From: Pseudomonas sp.
Lineage (GTDB): Bacteria; Pseudomonadota; Gammaproteobacteria; Pseudomonadales; Pseudomonadaceae
Length of the DNA stretch: 10,911 nucleotides
Assembly: GCF_030147005.1 (NCBI RefSeq)
Contig: NZ_JASLAW010000014.1
Location: 1-10,911, forward strand
Direction: 5' to 3'
Below, piece by piece: positions 1-6,410 of the stretch. The translations under genes and the position numbers were made by a program. Positions within the stretch are counted from its first letter, which is position 1. Every line of letters starts with the position of its first letter. The notes beneath the pieces were generated by a model. The model was not told the DNA's origin and searched no databases. It saw only the letters and a program-made list of their open reading frames with translations.

Positions 1-89
1 TGGCGAGGGAGCTTGCTCCCGCTGGACTGCGTAGCAGTCCTATGTTCTGGGGCCGCTTTGCGACCCAGCGGGAGCAAGCCCCCTCGCCA
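1..89. repeat. REPIN-like inverted repeat (Pseudomonas REP family 1)
   Basis: The 25-bp arms at 1-25 and 65-89 are reverse complements with one mismatch (position 10). The core of the left arm reads GGGAGCTTGCTCCCGCTGG. The spacer holds a second small palindrome, GGACTGC-GTA-GCAGTCC (24-40). This two-arm layout is that of a doublet of REP sequences (REPIN), dispersed non-autonomous repeats common between genes in fluorescent pseudomonads. It lies downstream of the minus-strand oxidoreductase operon, where it could stabilise or end the transcript. A near-identical copy is at 10818-10909. The left edge coincides with the window edge, so the element may extend further. Confidence 0.85.
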
Positions 90-142
90 CGACAAAGCAT
101 TCCTTCTTGCCTGACTTGCATCAGGGCTTGCTCGCCCCCCCT
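90..142. other. Short gap between the REPIN and the mocA-like stop codon
   Basis: This stretch holds only a weak 5-bp stem (CCTGA-CTTGCA-TCAGG, about 111-126) with no T-run. No convincing intrinsic terminator is visible for the minus-strand operon, so the adjacent REPIN is the best candidate for a transcript end. Confidence 0.4.
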
Positions 143-727
143 TTACCCGGCATTGAAATTCAGCCGATGCGGCACATCGACATCCCACAAAACGCCCGGG
201 TCATCCACCGGCACTTCACGCAGAGTGGCCTGCACAAACAAAGACTTGGCCCCGCGGTCACCGCTCAGCGCCATCAATGCCGGTCCCAGTGCAGCGCCGA
301 ATGCGACGGGATGCCCATAGTGACCGGCATGCACGGGCACGCTGATGCCATCCACGCGCGCGATCACCTGCTCAATACTCGACGCCCGGATAAACGGCAT
401 GTCCCCCAGCAGCACCAACCACCCCCGCGCCGAGCCGCTTGCCGCGACGGCCGCCGCTATGCTGTCGCCCATGCCGGCCGATTGCAGCAGCAAGACCTTG
501 CAACCATGCGCTTCGGCCAACCGAATGACGTGCTCGCGATCCGGCGAGGTCACCACCCAGCGCTCCATCACGCAGCTCGGCAAACTCACCAATACCTGCT
601 CGATCACCGACCTGGTCACGCCGTCCAGGCCGACACAATGGGCAAGCAACTTATCCCGATCAGCCCCCGCCTCGGCGCGGAAACGACTGCCCTGCCCCGC
701 CGCCAGCACAATCGCCGTCACTGTCAC
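143..727 (-). CDS. MocA-like molybdenum cofactor cytidylyltransferase (NTP transferase family)
   Basis: A 194-aa protein of the MobA/MocA nucleotidyltransferase family. Visible motifs are the N-terminal nucleotide loop LAAGQGSRF (8-16) with a lysine at 26, GMGDS (85-89), the metal-binding LGDMP (107-111), GHPVAF (138-143) and GDRGAK (156-161). MocA transfers CMP from CTP to molybdopterin to make the dinucleotide cofactor (MCD) used by xanthine-oxidase-family enzymes, in the cytoplasm. The family also contains GTP-using MobA; the MCD assignment is inferred from the operon, which encodes such an enzyme. The start is GTG at 727, forming a GTGA overlap with the upstream xdhC-like stop. A second in-frame GTG at 721 is possible. 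The Shine-Dalgarno sequence is weak (GGTGG), so translational coupling is likely. It is the last gene of the operon. Confidence 0.85.
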   Translation of the reverse strand: MTVTAIVLAAGQGSRFRAEAGADRDKLLAHCVGLDGVTRSVIEQVLVSLPSCVMERWVVTSPDREHVIRLAEAHGCKVLLLQSAGMGDSIAAAVAASGSARGWLVLLGDMPFIRASSIEQVIARVDGISVPVHAGHYGHPVAFGAALGPALMALSGDRGAKSLFVQATLREVPVDDPGVLWDVDVPHRLNFNAG

Positions 728-1710
728 TGGGCGACCACCGCCATCGGCTTTTTCTGCAGAGGTGCCACGCCGTTCTTGATCGCGACGATTTCCGCCATGA
801 GCGACAGCGCGATTTCCGCCGGCGTATGACTGCCGATGTGCAAGCCGATTGGGCCATGCAAACGTGCGATCGCCTCCGCCGACAAGCCCAGCGCCGCAAG
901 GTTTTCCCGACGCTTGTGCGTATTGACCCGCGAACCCAGGGCGCCAATGTAGAAGGCGCTGGAATTCAACGCCGTGAGCAGGGCCATGTCATCCAGACGT
1001 GGGTCGTGGGTCAGGCAGACAATCGCCGTGCGTTCGTCGGTCTGGATATTGAGCACCGCTTCATCGGGCATGCCCGGCACGAAGCGACCGTGTTGTTCCT
1101 CCCAGCCATACACAAACTCATCACGCGGATCGCAGATCAGCACTTCAAAGTCGAGCAAGCGCGCCATTTCCGCGACGTAGCGCGACAGTTGCCCGGCGCC
1201 GATCAACAGCAGGCGCCAGCGCGGCCCATAGATGGCGCGCAGGCACTGGTCGTCAAACGTCACCACATCGGTCTTGCTCGCGGTGCTGAGGGTCACTTTG
1301 CCAGTGGCCAGGTTCAGCTCCCGCGCAACAATTTGATGATCCTCGCAGCGTGCGAGCAATTGCGCGACCCACTCCCAGTCATCCACCCGTTCCTCGGTCA
1401 GGCGCAGGGTGCCGCCGCAGGGCAGGCCAAACCGCGCCGCCTCATCGCGGGTGACGCCGTAGGTCACCAACTGCACCGGTGGGCCGTCGTCGGGCAAACG
1501 GCCATCCTGCAAGCGCGCGATCAAGTCATCCTCGATGCAGCCGCCGGACACCGAGCCGATCACCACCCCGTCGCCACGCAAGGCCAACATCGCCCCCGGT
1601 GGACGTGGCGCGCTGCCCCACGTCTGCACCACGCTGTACAACACCACGCGCTGCCCGGCGCGGCGCCATTCCAGCACGCTGCGCAAGACATTCAGATCCA
1701 CACTGTCCAT
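724..1710 (-). CDS. XdhC/CoxI-family molybdoenzyme maturation protein
   Basis: A 328-aa protein with the two usual parts of the family. The N-terminal XdhC_CoxI domain carries GSVSGGCIE (52-60) and the conserved GLPCGG (95-100, Cys98). The C-terminal Rossmann-like domain carries GAGQLS (171-176), ALGSR (257-261) and HIGSHTPAEIALSLMAEI (291-308). XdhC proteins bind the molybdenum cofactor, help exchange an oxo ligand for sulfur and deliver it to apo-enzyme in the cytoplasm. The client here is most likely the oxidoreductase encoded just upstream. ATG at 1710 is preferred over an in-frame start at 1731. It overlaps the upstream stop by one base (TGATG) and follows AGGAGG with a 10-base gap, whereas the longer start would overlap that Shine-Dalgarno and the upstream gene more deeply. 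The true xanthine dehydrogenase xdhC is usually elsewhere, so no symbol is given. Confidence 0.88.
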   Translation of the reverse strand: MDSVDLNVLRSVLEWRRAGQRVVLYSVVQTWGSAPRPPGAMLALRGDGVVIGSVSGGCIEDDLIARLQDGRLPDDGPPVQLVTYGVTRDEAARFGLPCGGTLRLTEERVDDWEWVAQLLARCEDHQIVARELNLATGKVTLSTASKTDVVTFDDQCLRAIYGPRWRLLLIGAGQLSRYVAEMARLLDFEVLICDPRDEFVYGWEEQHGRFVPGMPDEAVLNIQTDERTAIVCLTHDPRLDDMALLTALNSSAFYIGALGSRVNTHKRRENLAALGLSAEAIARLHGPIGLHIGSHTPAEIALSLMAEIVAIKNGVAPLQKKPMAVVAQ

Positions 1711-4031
1711 CAGGCCTTCGCCTCCTGCCAACCCTGCAACTGATAACGAACCGGCAGGCTACGGATACGCTGGCCAGTAGCCGCGAAGATGGCGTTGCAC
1801 AATGCCGGCGCAATCGGCGGTACGCCGGGCTCACCGACACCACCCAACGGCACCTCGCCTGCCGGCGTCACCAGATGCACGGCGATTTGCTTGGGCGCCA
1901 GGGACATGCGCGCCACTTCGTACATATGGAAATTGTCTTGCTGGACCTTGCCGTCCTTGAAGCTGATCTCCCCCAGCACCGCGTTGCCCAGGCCCATCAC
2001 GCACGCACCTTCGAACTGCGAGCGGATGCGTTCCGGGTTGATCTGCGGGCCGCAGTCCACGGCGATATCGGCCTTGTGCACGATCAGCGTGCCGTCGTCT
2101 TTGACTTCCACCTCAATCACTGCCGCCACATAGGTGACGAAGCTGTAGTGCACCGCCAGCCCCAGGCCACGGCCCTTGGGCAGCTTGCGCCCCCAGCCGG
2201 CGGCTTTCGCGGCGGTTTCCAGTACGCCACGCATGCGCGCGGTATCGATCGGGTAACGCTCGGGGGATTCGCCGTAGTTCCACTCGTCGCTCAGGGTCTT
2301 GGGATCGATCTGGCGGTCCGGCCCCAGCAACTTGAGCTGGTACTGCAACGGGTCCTGGCCGGCCTTGTGCGCCAGCTCATCGACAAAACTCTGAATCGCA
2401 AAACCGTGGGGAATGTTTGACACCGAACGGTACCAACCCACGCGTGTATGCGCCGACGCCTCAGGGTTTTCCAAGCGAACATTGGGAATGGCGTAGGCCA
2501 TATTGGTAAAGCCCATGCCCAGTTCGAACGCCGCTTCGTGGTTCATGCCCGGCGCGAACAGCGCGGTGATGCTCGGCGCTACCGTACGGTGCAGCCAGGC
2601 GGCGGGCAGGCCGTCTTTGTTCAGGCCGGCCTTGAGGTATTCGGCGGACACGGTATGAAAATAGGAATTGTGGATATCGTCTTCGCGGGTCCACTGTACG
2701 CGCACGGCTTTGCCGGGAAACTGCTTGGCCAGCACGGCGGCTTCGATGATGAAGTCCGGCTTGGATTTACGCCCGAAACCACCGCCCAGCAACGTCACAT
2801 GCACCGTGACGTTATCGAAGGGCAAACCCAGGCGCTCGGCGATGCGTTCACGGGTGACTTGCGGCGCCTGGCTCGGCGCCCAGGCTTCGCACCGGCCCTT
2901 GTCGAAACGGGCAACGGCGACCATCGGCTCCATCGGCGACTGCGCCAGGTGCGGCAGGTAGTAGGCCGCCTCCAGCGTGCTGTCCGCCTCGCCCATGGCC
3001 TGGTCAAGGGTGCCGGTGTTACGCACCACTTTGCCGGGGTTCTGCGCGGCGGTTTCCAGCGTCTTGCGGTACTCGACGGAGTTGTAGCCGGCGTTGACGC
3101 CGTCGTTCCACACGATGTTCAGCGCGTCGCGGCCTTTGATCGCCGCCCAGGTATTGCTGGCCACCACGGCAACGCCACCGAGGGGCTGAAATTCGGAAGG
3201 GATCGGCCGGCTTTCGATTTCCATCACCTTGATCACGCCCGGGACTTTCAACGCCGCACTGGCATCGAACGATTTAACCTTGCCGCCATACACTTTCGGC
3301 CGCGCGATGGTGGCGTAGAGCATGCCGTCGAAATGCACGTCGGCACCGTAGACTGCGCTGCCGTTGACGATATCAACGCCATCGATGGCCTTGACGCCTT
3401 CTTTGCCGATATAGCGAAATTCCGTCGCCTGCTTGAGTCGCAGACTGTCGCGTGGGGGAACGGCCAATGCAGCGGCAGTGGCGGCCAACTCGCCGTAGCC
3501 CAGCTCACGACCGCTCGGTTGGTGAATCACCTTGTGCAATTGCGCGCGGCATTCGCCAACCGGGACCTTCCACTGCTCGGCAGCGGCCTGCTCCAGCATC
3601 GCCCGCACACTGGCGCCGCAACGCCGCATCGGCTCGTACCAATGGCGCATGCTGCGCGAGCCGTCGGTGTCCTGGTTGCCATAGCGCACCTCGTCACCCG
3701 GCGCTTGCTGAACCTTCACCCTGGCCCAATCGGCCTCCAGCTCATCGGCTACCACCAGGCTAAGACTGGTGCGCACGCCCTGCCCCATCTCCGAACGGTT
3801 GCACACCACGGTCACCGTGCCGTCGGTGGCGATGCTGACGTAGACCTTGGGGTCGTCGATCAGCCCGTTGGGCATCGCATCGCCGCCGTATTGTTTAACC
3901 GCATCGGCCGCGAAAGCGTCAGGCAAGCCCCAACTGGCGGCGATCACCAGCACACCCGTGGCACTCGCGCCTTTGAGAAAGCCGCGACGGCTGAGGTTGT
4001 TGAGGACGAAATCAGCGGGTAACCGGCTCAT
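1710..4031 (-). CDS. Tat-exported molybdopterin-binding oxidoreductase large subunit, IorB-like (xanthine oxidase family)
   Basis: A 773-aa catalytic subunit. A twin-arginine signal SRRGFLK (14-20) precedes a hydrophobic stretch and a likely cleavage after AFA (about residue 41), so the folded enzyme should be exported to the periplasm. Molybdopterin-domain hallmarks are SPMEP (365-369), the cofactor loop GGGFGRK (416-422), RSVSN (535-539) and GVGEPG (731-736). Glu734 in GVGEPG sits where the family's catalytic base is found. Fusion of both Mo-binding halves, the Tat signal and the lack of an FAD domain match the IorB type (isoquinoline 1-oxidoreductase beta and aldehyde-oxidising relatives). 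Substrate cannot be read from sequence; aldehydes or N-heteroaromatics are the family's known substrates. ATG at 4031 overlaps the small-subunit stop (ATGA). The reading frame stays open upstream to about 4553, but that part is a shadow of the small-subunit gene. Confidence 0.9.
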   Translation of the reverse strand: MSRLPADFVLNNLSRRGFLKGASATGVLVIAASWGLPDAFAADAVKQYGGDAMPNGLIDDPKVYVSIATDGTVTVVCNRSEMGQGVRTSLSLVVADELEADWARVKVQQAPGDEVRYGNQDTDGSRSMRHWYEPMRRCGASVRAMLEQAAAEQWKVPVGECRAQLHKVIHQPSGRELGYGELAATAAALAVPPRDSLRLKQATEFRYIGKEGVKAIDGVDIVNGSAVYGADVHFDGMLYATIARPKVYGGKVKSFDASAALKVPGVIKVMEIESRPIPSEFQPLGGVAVVASNTWAAIKGRDALNIVWNDGVNAGYNSVEYRKTLETAAQNPGKVVRNTGTLDQAMGEADSTLEAAYYLPHLAQSPMEPMVAVARFDKGRCEAWAPSQAPQVTRERIAERLGLPFDNVTVHVTLLGGGFGRKSKPDFIIEAAVLAKQFPGKAVRVQWTREDDIHNSYFHTVSAEYLKAGLNKDGLPAAWLHRTVAPSITALFAPGMNHEAAFELGMGFTNMAYAIPNVRLENPEASAHTRVGWYRSVSNIPHGFAIQSFVDELAHKAGQDPLQYQLKLLGPDRQIDPKTLSDEWNYGESPERYPIDTARMRGVLETAAKAAGWGRKLPKGRGLGLAVHYSFVTYVAAVIEVEVKDDGTLIVHKADIAVDCGPQINPERIRSQFEGACVMGLGNAVLGEISFKDGKVQQDNFHMYEVARMSLAPKQIAVHLVTPAGEVPLGGVGEPGVPPIAPALCNAIFAATGQRIRSLPVRYQLQGWQEAKA

Positions 4032-4495
4032 GCCTTGGCCCCCAGGTGCGTGGCTGCCTGACGGATCGCGGTCTTGATCCGGTTGTAAGTGCCGCAACGG
4101 CAGATGTTGCCGACCATTGCCTCCTCGATCTGTTCGTCGCTGGGGTTGGGGTGGGTTTTCAGCAGCGCGGTGGCCGACATGATCTGCCCACCCTGGCAAT
4201 AACCGCACTGGGCCACGGCGGTGTCCAGCCAGGCTTGCTGCACGACCTGGCCGACCGGGTCGGTATGCAGGTTGTCGATGGTGCTGATGGCCTGGCCTTT
4301 GACCGCGCCGATCGGGGTGATGCAACTGCGCGCGGGCGCACCGTCGATATGGATGGTGCAGGCACCGCACAGGCCCATGCCGCAACCGAACTTGGTGCCG
4401 TTGTAGCCCGCCACATCGCGAATCGCCCACAGCAGCGGCATATCCTCCGTGACGTCCAGTTGATGGTCTTGACCGTTGAGTTTCAGGGTAATCAT
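4028..4495 (-). CDS. [2Fe-2S] small subunit of the molybdenum hydroxylase, IorA-like
   Basis: A 155-aa protein with the two [2Fe-2S] domains of xanthine-oxidase-family small subunits. The plant-ferredoxin-type N-terminal cluster uses Cys38, Cys43, Cys46 (GCGMGLCGAC) and Cys58. The C-terminal four-helix cluster uses Cys97/Cys100 (QCGYC) and Cys132/Cys134 (ICRC). Length is typical of IorA-type subunits. It passes electrons from the molybdenum site of the IorB-like partner to an external acceptor. It has no signal peptide of its own, so it probably crosses the membrane bound to the Tat-tagged large subunit. ATG at 4495 is chosen over GTG at 4501: AGGCGG lies 7 bases before the ATG but only 1 base before the GTG. 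It is the first gene of the operon. Confidence 0.9.
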   Translation of the reverse strand: MITLKLNGQDHQLDVTEDMPLLWAIRDVAGYNGTKFGCGMGLCGACTIHIDGAPARSCITPIGAVKGQAISTIDNLHTDPVGQVVQQAWLDTAVAQCGYCQGGQIMSATALLKTHPNPSDEQIEEAMVGNICRCGTYNRIKTAIRQAATHLGAKA

Positions 4496-4598
4496 GGGCA
4501 CGCCGCCTGTTCATTGCGTTGTTAGGGGCGAGCAATCTGTTGCAAGGGGTCACGCGGTTCGGTGCGCACAGATTGGCTCAGGCTGAGGAGGCTCTCTT

Positions 4599-4616
4599 GT
4601 GAAGACAGGTCTTCAC
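4599..4616. promoter_or_regulatory. 18-bp palindrome, candidate operator of the oxidoreductase operon
   Basis: GTGAAGAC-AG-GTCTTCAC is a perfect dyad with 8-bp arms, centred about 110 bp upstream of the small-subunit ATG. It has no T-run, so it does not look like a terminator. Size and symmetry fit a homodimeric repressor or activator, but the regulator is not encoded in the window and I do not recognise the motif. Confidence 0.4.
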
Positions 4617-4680
4617 CGGGCCCTTGGTGGTACATGGACCTAATGTAAACCAAAAAAGTCGAAAGTTACCGGCCAGACAT

Positions 4681-4711
4681 GCAAACGCCCCGAACAGGTC
4701 GGGGCGTTTGC
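4681..4711 (-). terminator. Terminator-like hairpin downstream of dctA
   Basis: A perfect 11-bp stem, GCAAACGCCCC paired with GGGGCGTTTGC, closes a 9-base loop 30 bases after the dctA stop codon. The stem is GC-rich with a TTT near its end. A clean T-run does not follow directly; TTTTTT appears only about 22 bases later (4653-4658). Strength is uncertain, but position and shape fit transcript termination. Confidence 0.6.
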
Positions 4712-4740
4712 GGGTAGCGCAGGTTCACGCCATCAGCGGT

Positions 4741-6072
4741 TTACTTGACGACAGGTGCAGCGCCTTCGGCTACGCCCAGATCATCCAGCTCGCGGGTTTC
4801 GGAGATACCGGTACCGCCGGACGCCAGCTCGCTTTGCAGCTTGTCGGTGTCCAGCTCCTTGACCCACTTGGCCACAACGATGGTGGCAACGGCGTTACCG
4901 ACCAGGTTGGTCAGCGCACGGGCTTCGGACATGAAGCGGTCGATACCCAGGATCAGCGCCAGGCCGGCAACCGGCAAGTGGCCTACGGCCGACAGGGTTG
5001 CAGCCAGTACGATGAAACCACTGCCCGTCACACCCGCAGCGCCCTTGGAGGACAGCAGCAGCACCAGCAGCAGCGTGATCTGGTGGGTGATGTCCATGTG
5101 GGTATCGGTCGCCTGAGCGATGAACACGGCCGCCATGGTCAGGTAGATCGAGGTACCGTCAAGGTTGAACGAGTAACCGGTTGGGATTACCAGGCCGACC
5201 ACGGATTTCTTCGCGCCAAGACGCTCCATCTTGATCAGCATGCGTGGCAGTGCGGATTCGGAAGACGAGGTCCCCAGCACGATCAACAGCTCTTCACGGA
5301 TGTAGCGGATCAGCTTGATCACGCTGAAACCATGAGCGCGGCAGATGCTGCCCAGTACCACCAGCACGAACAGGACGCAGGTGATGTAGAAGCAGATCAT
5401 CAACTGGCCCAACTGCACCAGGGAGCCCACACCGTAAGCGCCGATGGTGAATGCCATGGCGCCCAGGGCGCCGATTGGCGCGAGCTTCATGATCATGTTG
5501 ATGATGTTGAACATCACGTGGGCGAAACGATCGATGAAGTCCAGCACCGGCTTGCCGTAGGCACCCAGGCGGTGCAGGGCGAAACCGAAGATCACCGAGA
5601 ACATCAATACTTGCAGGATGTCGCCGTTGGCGAAGGCGCCGACGATGGTGTTAGGGATCACATTGAGGATGAAGCCGACGATGCTCTGGTCTTTACCGGC
5701 AGTCACGTAGGCAGCGACTTTGGAAGCGTCCAGGGTAGCAACATCAATGTGCATGCCGGCGCCCGGCTGCACGACGTTGACCACGATCAGGCCGATCAGC
5801 AACGCGATGGTGGAGACGACTTCGAAATACAGCAGCGCGTAGCCGCCGGTTTTACCCACCGACTTCATGCTTTGCATGCCAGCGATGCCACTGACCACGG
5901 TGCAGAAGATGATCGGGGCGATGACCATTTTGATCAGCTTGATAAAGCCGTCACCCAGTGGCTTGAGGGCCACACCGGTCTGCGGGTAGAAGTGACCGAG
6001 CAAAATACCGATAACGATTGCGACGATCACCTGGAAATACAGGGATTTGTAGAGTGGCTGACGAGTCGTCAT
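4741..6072 (-). CDS. dctA: C4-dicarboxylate/proton symporter DctA
   Basis: A 443-aa inner-membrane transporter of the dicarboxylate/amino acid:cation symporter (DAACS) family, usual DctA length. It imports succinate, fumarate and malate. Signature regions are visible: the serine-rich hairpin SSSES (269-273), PTGYSFNLDGTS (297-308, the NMDGT-like segment), GAAGVTGSGF (344-353, second re-entrant hairpin) and the polar helix DRFMSEARALTNLVGNAVAT (378-397). Hydrophobic helices fill the N-terminal half. The start ATG at 6072 follows GAGGAA with an 8-base gap. The reading frame is open up to about 6390, but that extension would read through the sigma-54 promoter. The gene stands alone, with a long leader (about 125 nt) and a sigma-54 promoter upstream; DctB/DctD are not encoded in the window. 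Confidence 0.96.
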   Translation of the reverse strand: MTTRQPLYKSLYFQVIVAIVIGILLGHFYPQTGVALKPLGDGFIKLIKMVIAPIIFCTVVSGIAGMQSMKSVGKTGGYALLYFEVVSTIALLIGLIVVNVVQPGAGMHIDVATLDASKVAAYVTAGKDQSIVGFILNVIPNTIVGAFANGDILQVLMFSVIFGFALHRLGAYGKPVLDFIDRFAHVMFNIINMIMKLAPIGALGAMAFTIGAYGVGSLVQLGQLMICFYITCVLFVLVVLGSICRAHGFSVIKLIRYIREELLIVLGTSSSESALPRMLIKMERLGAKKSVVGLVIPTGYSFNLDGTSIYLTMAAVFIAQATDTHMDITHQITLLLVLLLSSKGAAGVTGSGFIVLAATLSAVGHLPVAGLALILGIDRFMSEARALTNLVGNAVATIVVAKWVKELDTDKLQSELASGGTGISETRELDDLGVAEGAAPVVK

Positions 6073-6138
6073 TGCAAAGTTCCTCAATCGCACCGTGTGG
6101 CAAATATCCGCCATTGCCCACGACACTTGAATTGCGAA

Positions 6139-6156
6139 CCCTCCTGCACTGGAGGG
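6139..6156 (-). other. Small hairpin in the dctA leader RNA
   Basis: CCCTCC and GGAGGG (6-bp arms, 6-base loop) would form a stem in the predicted dctA leader. One arm is GGAGGG, a Shine-Dalgarno-like sequence, but no start codon follows at a useful distance. It could be structural or chance. Confidence 0.3.
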
Positions 6157-6158
6157 AT

Positions 6159-6166
6159 TTGTTGTT
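6159..6166 (-). promoter_or_regulatory. Candidate Hfq/Crc (CA-motif) site in the dctA leader
   Basis: On the dctA strand the leader reads AACAACAA, a full match to the AANAANAA pattern bound by Hfq with Crc in Pseudomonas catabolite repression. It lies about 87 nt before the start codon, farther than most known sites, and just before a small hairpin (6139-6156). dctA is a sensible target because C4-dicarboxylates are preferred carbon sources. The match is short and may be chance. Confidence 0.35.
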
Positions 6167-6207
6167 TGCGAGGCCTGTGGAAACAACCCTGCGCTGTAAT
6201 CCTTATC

Positions 6208-6222
6208 GCAAACGGCGTGCCA
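6208..6222 (-). promoter_or_regulatory. Sigma-54 (RpoN) promoter of dctA
   Basis: On the minus strand the sequence TGGCACGCCGTTTGC is a perfect match to the sigma-54 consensus TGGCACG-N4-TTGC, with the GG (-24) and GC (-12) dinucleotides correctly spaced. The predicted transcript start is near 6196, giving a leader of about 125 nt before dctA. Known dctA genes in rhizobia and Pseudomonas are RpoN-dependent and activated by DctD, in agreement. Confidence 0.92.
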
Positions 6223-6299
6223 CTTTGCTGAAACCCCCTGAAAGCCCTTGGCCATCAGGGCTGGCGGCTTGCCTGGGCTCGGCGGGCGTGACTTAAGAT

Positions 6300-6313
6300 G
6301 GCGGATTTCCGCC
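6300..6313. promoter_or_regulatory. Palindromic upstream activator box 1 (GGCGGATTTCCGCC)
   Basis: A 14-bp dyad of the form CGG-N4-CCG with G/C flanks, identical to box 2 except for one central base. Its centre is about 110 bp upstream of the predicted dctA transcript start, the usual distance for an enhancer-binding activator such as DctD. A CGG-N4-CCG core resembles sites I recall for related NtrC-type regulators (AauR-like). DctD binding is inferred. Confidence 0.65.
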
Positions 6314-6332
6314 TCCTCACCCCGCCTCGTCC

Positions 6333-6338
6333 TACAAT
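6333..6338 (+). promoter_or_regulatory. Possible -10 element of the AraC-family regulator gene
   Basis: TACAAT matches the sigma-70 -10 consensus at five of six bases and lies between the two palindromes, 72 bases before the start codon. No good -35 is seen at 16-18 bp upstream, so the promoter may be weak or activator-dependent. Confidence 0.35.
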
Positions 6339-6340
6339 TT

Positions 6341-6354
6341 GGCGGATATCCGCC
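6341..6354. promoter_or_regulatory. Palindromic upstream activator box 2 (GGCGGATATCCGCC)
   Basis: A perfect 14-bp palindrome, 41 bp centre-to-centre from box 1, about four helical turns, so both face the same side of the DNA. Paired boxes upstream of a sigma-54 promoter are typical for NtrC-family activators. This box also lies 57 bp before the araC-type gene, just after a TACAAT -10-like element, so binding here could also affect that gene. Confidence 0.65.
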
Positions 6355-6410
6355 TTGTGACCCGGTCGGGTGATGACTACCATCCGCCACTCCATGGACG
6401 AGGCCCTGAT

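Larger units (their letters stand above)
4496..4740. other. Intergenic region between the oxidoreductase operon and dctA
   Basis: About 245 bp. It holds the dctA hairpin (4681-4711), a weak dyad TACAT-N7-ATGTA (4631-4647) and the 18-bp palindrome (4599-4616). A possible but weak minus-strand promoter is TTGCAA then TAACAA with a 15-base spacer (about 4545 to 4519), just upstream of the small-subunit gene. No gene is supported here. Confidence 0.45.

Noticed and set aside
826..2420. Overlapping plus-strand open frames of about 300 aa opposite the XdhC-like gene and the end of the large subunit gene
   Set aside because: They are shadows of well-supported minus-strand genes with no recognisable domain or convincing ribosome binding site.
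2448..4022. 524-aa plus-strand open frame opposite the molybdopterin subunit gene
   Set aside because: It is antisense to a gene with clear family motifs, its translation is rich in His, Arg and Gly without any motif, and long antisense frames are common in GC-rich Pseudomonas DNA.
4032..4553. N-terminal extension of the large oxidoreductase subunit
   Set aside because: The frame is open but overlaps the entire small-subunit gene out of frame, and the Tat signal begins right after the ATG at 4031.
4624..6231. 535-aa plus-strand open frame opposite dctA
   Set aside because: The translation is dominated by His, Gln, Asp and Gly repeats that mirror the codons of the membrane protein on the other strand; it also runs through the terminator hairpin and the dctA promoter.
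6073..6390. N-terminal extension of DctA
   Set aside because: It would start upstream of the sigma-54 promoter and encode a non-membrane segment absent from DctA proteins; ATG at 6072 has a good Shine-Dalgarno and gives the usual length.
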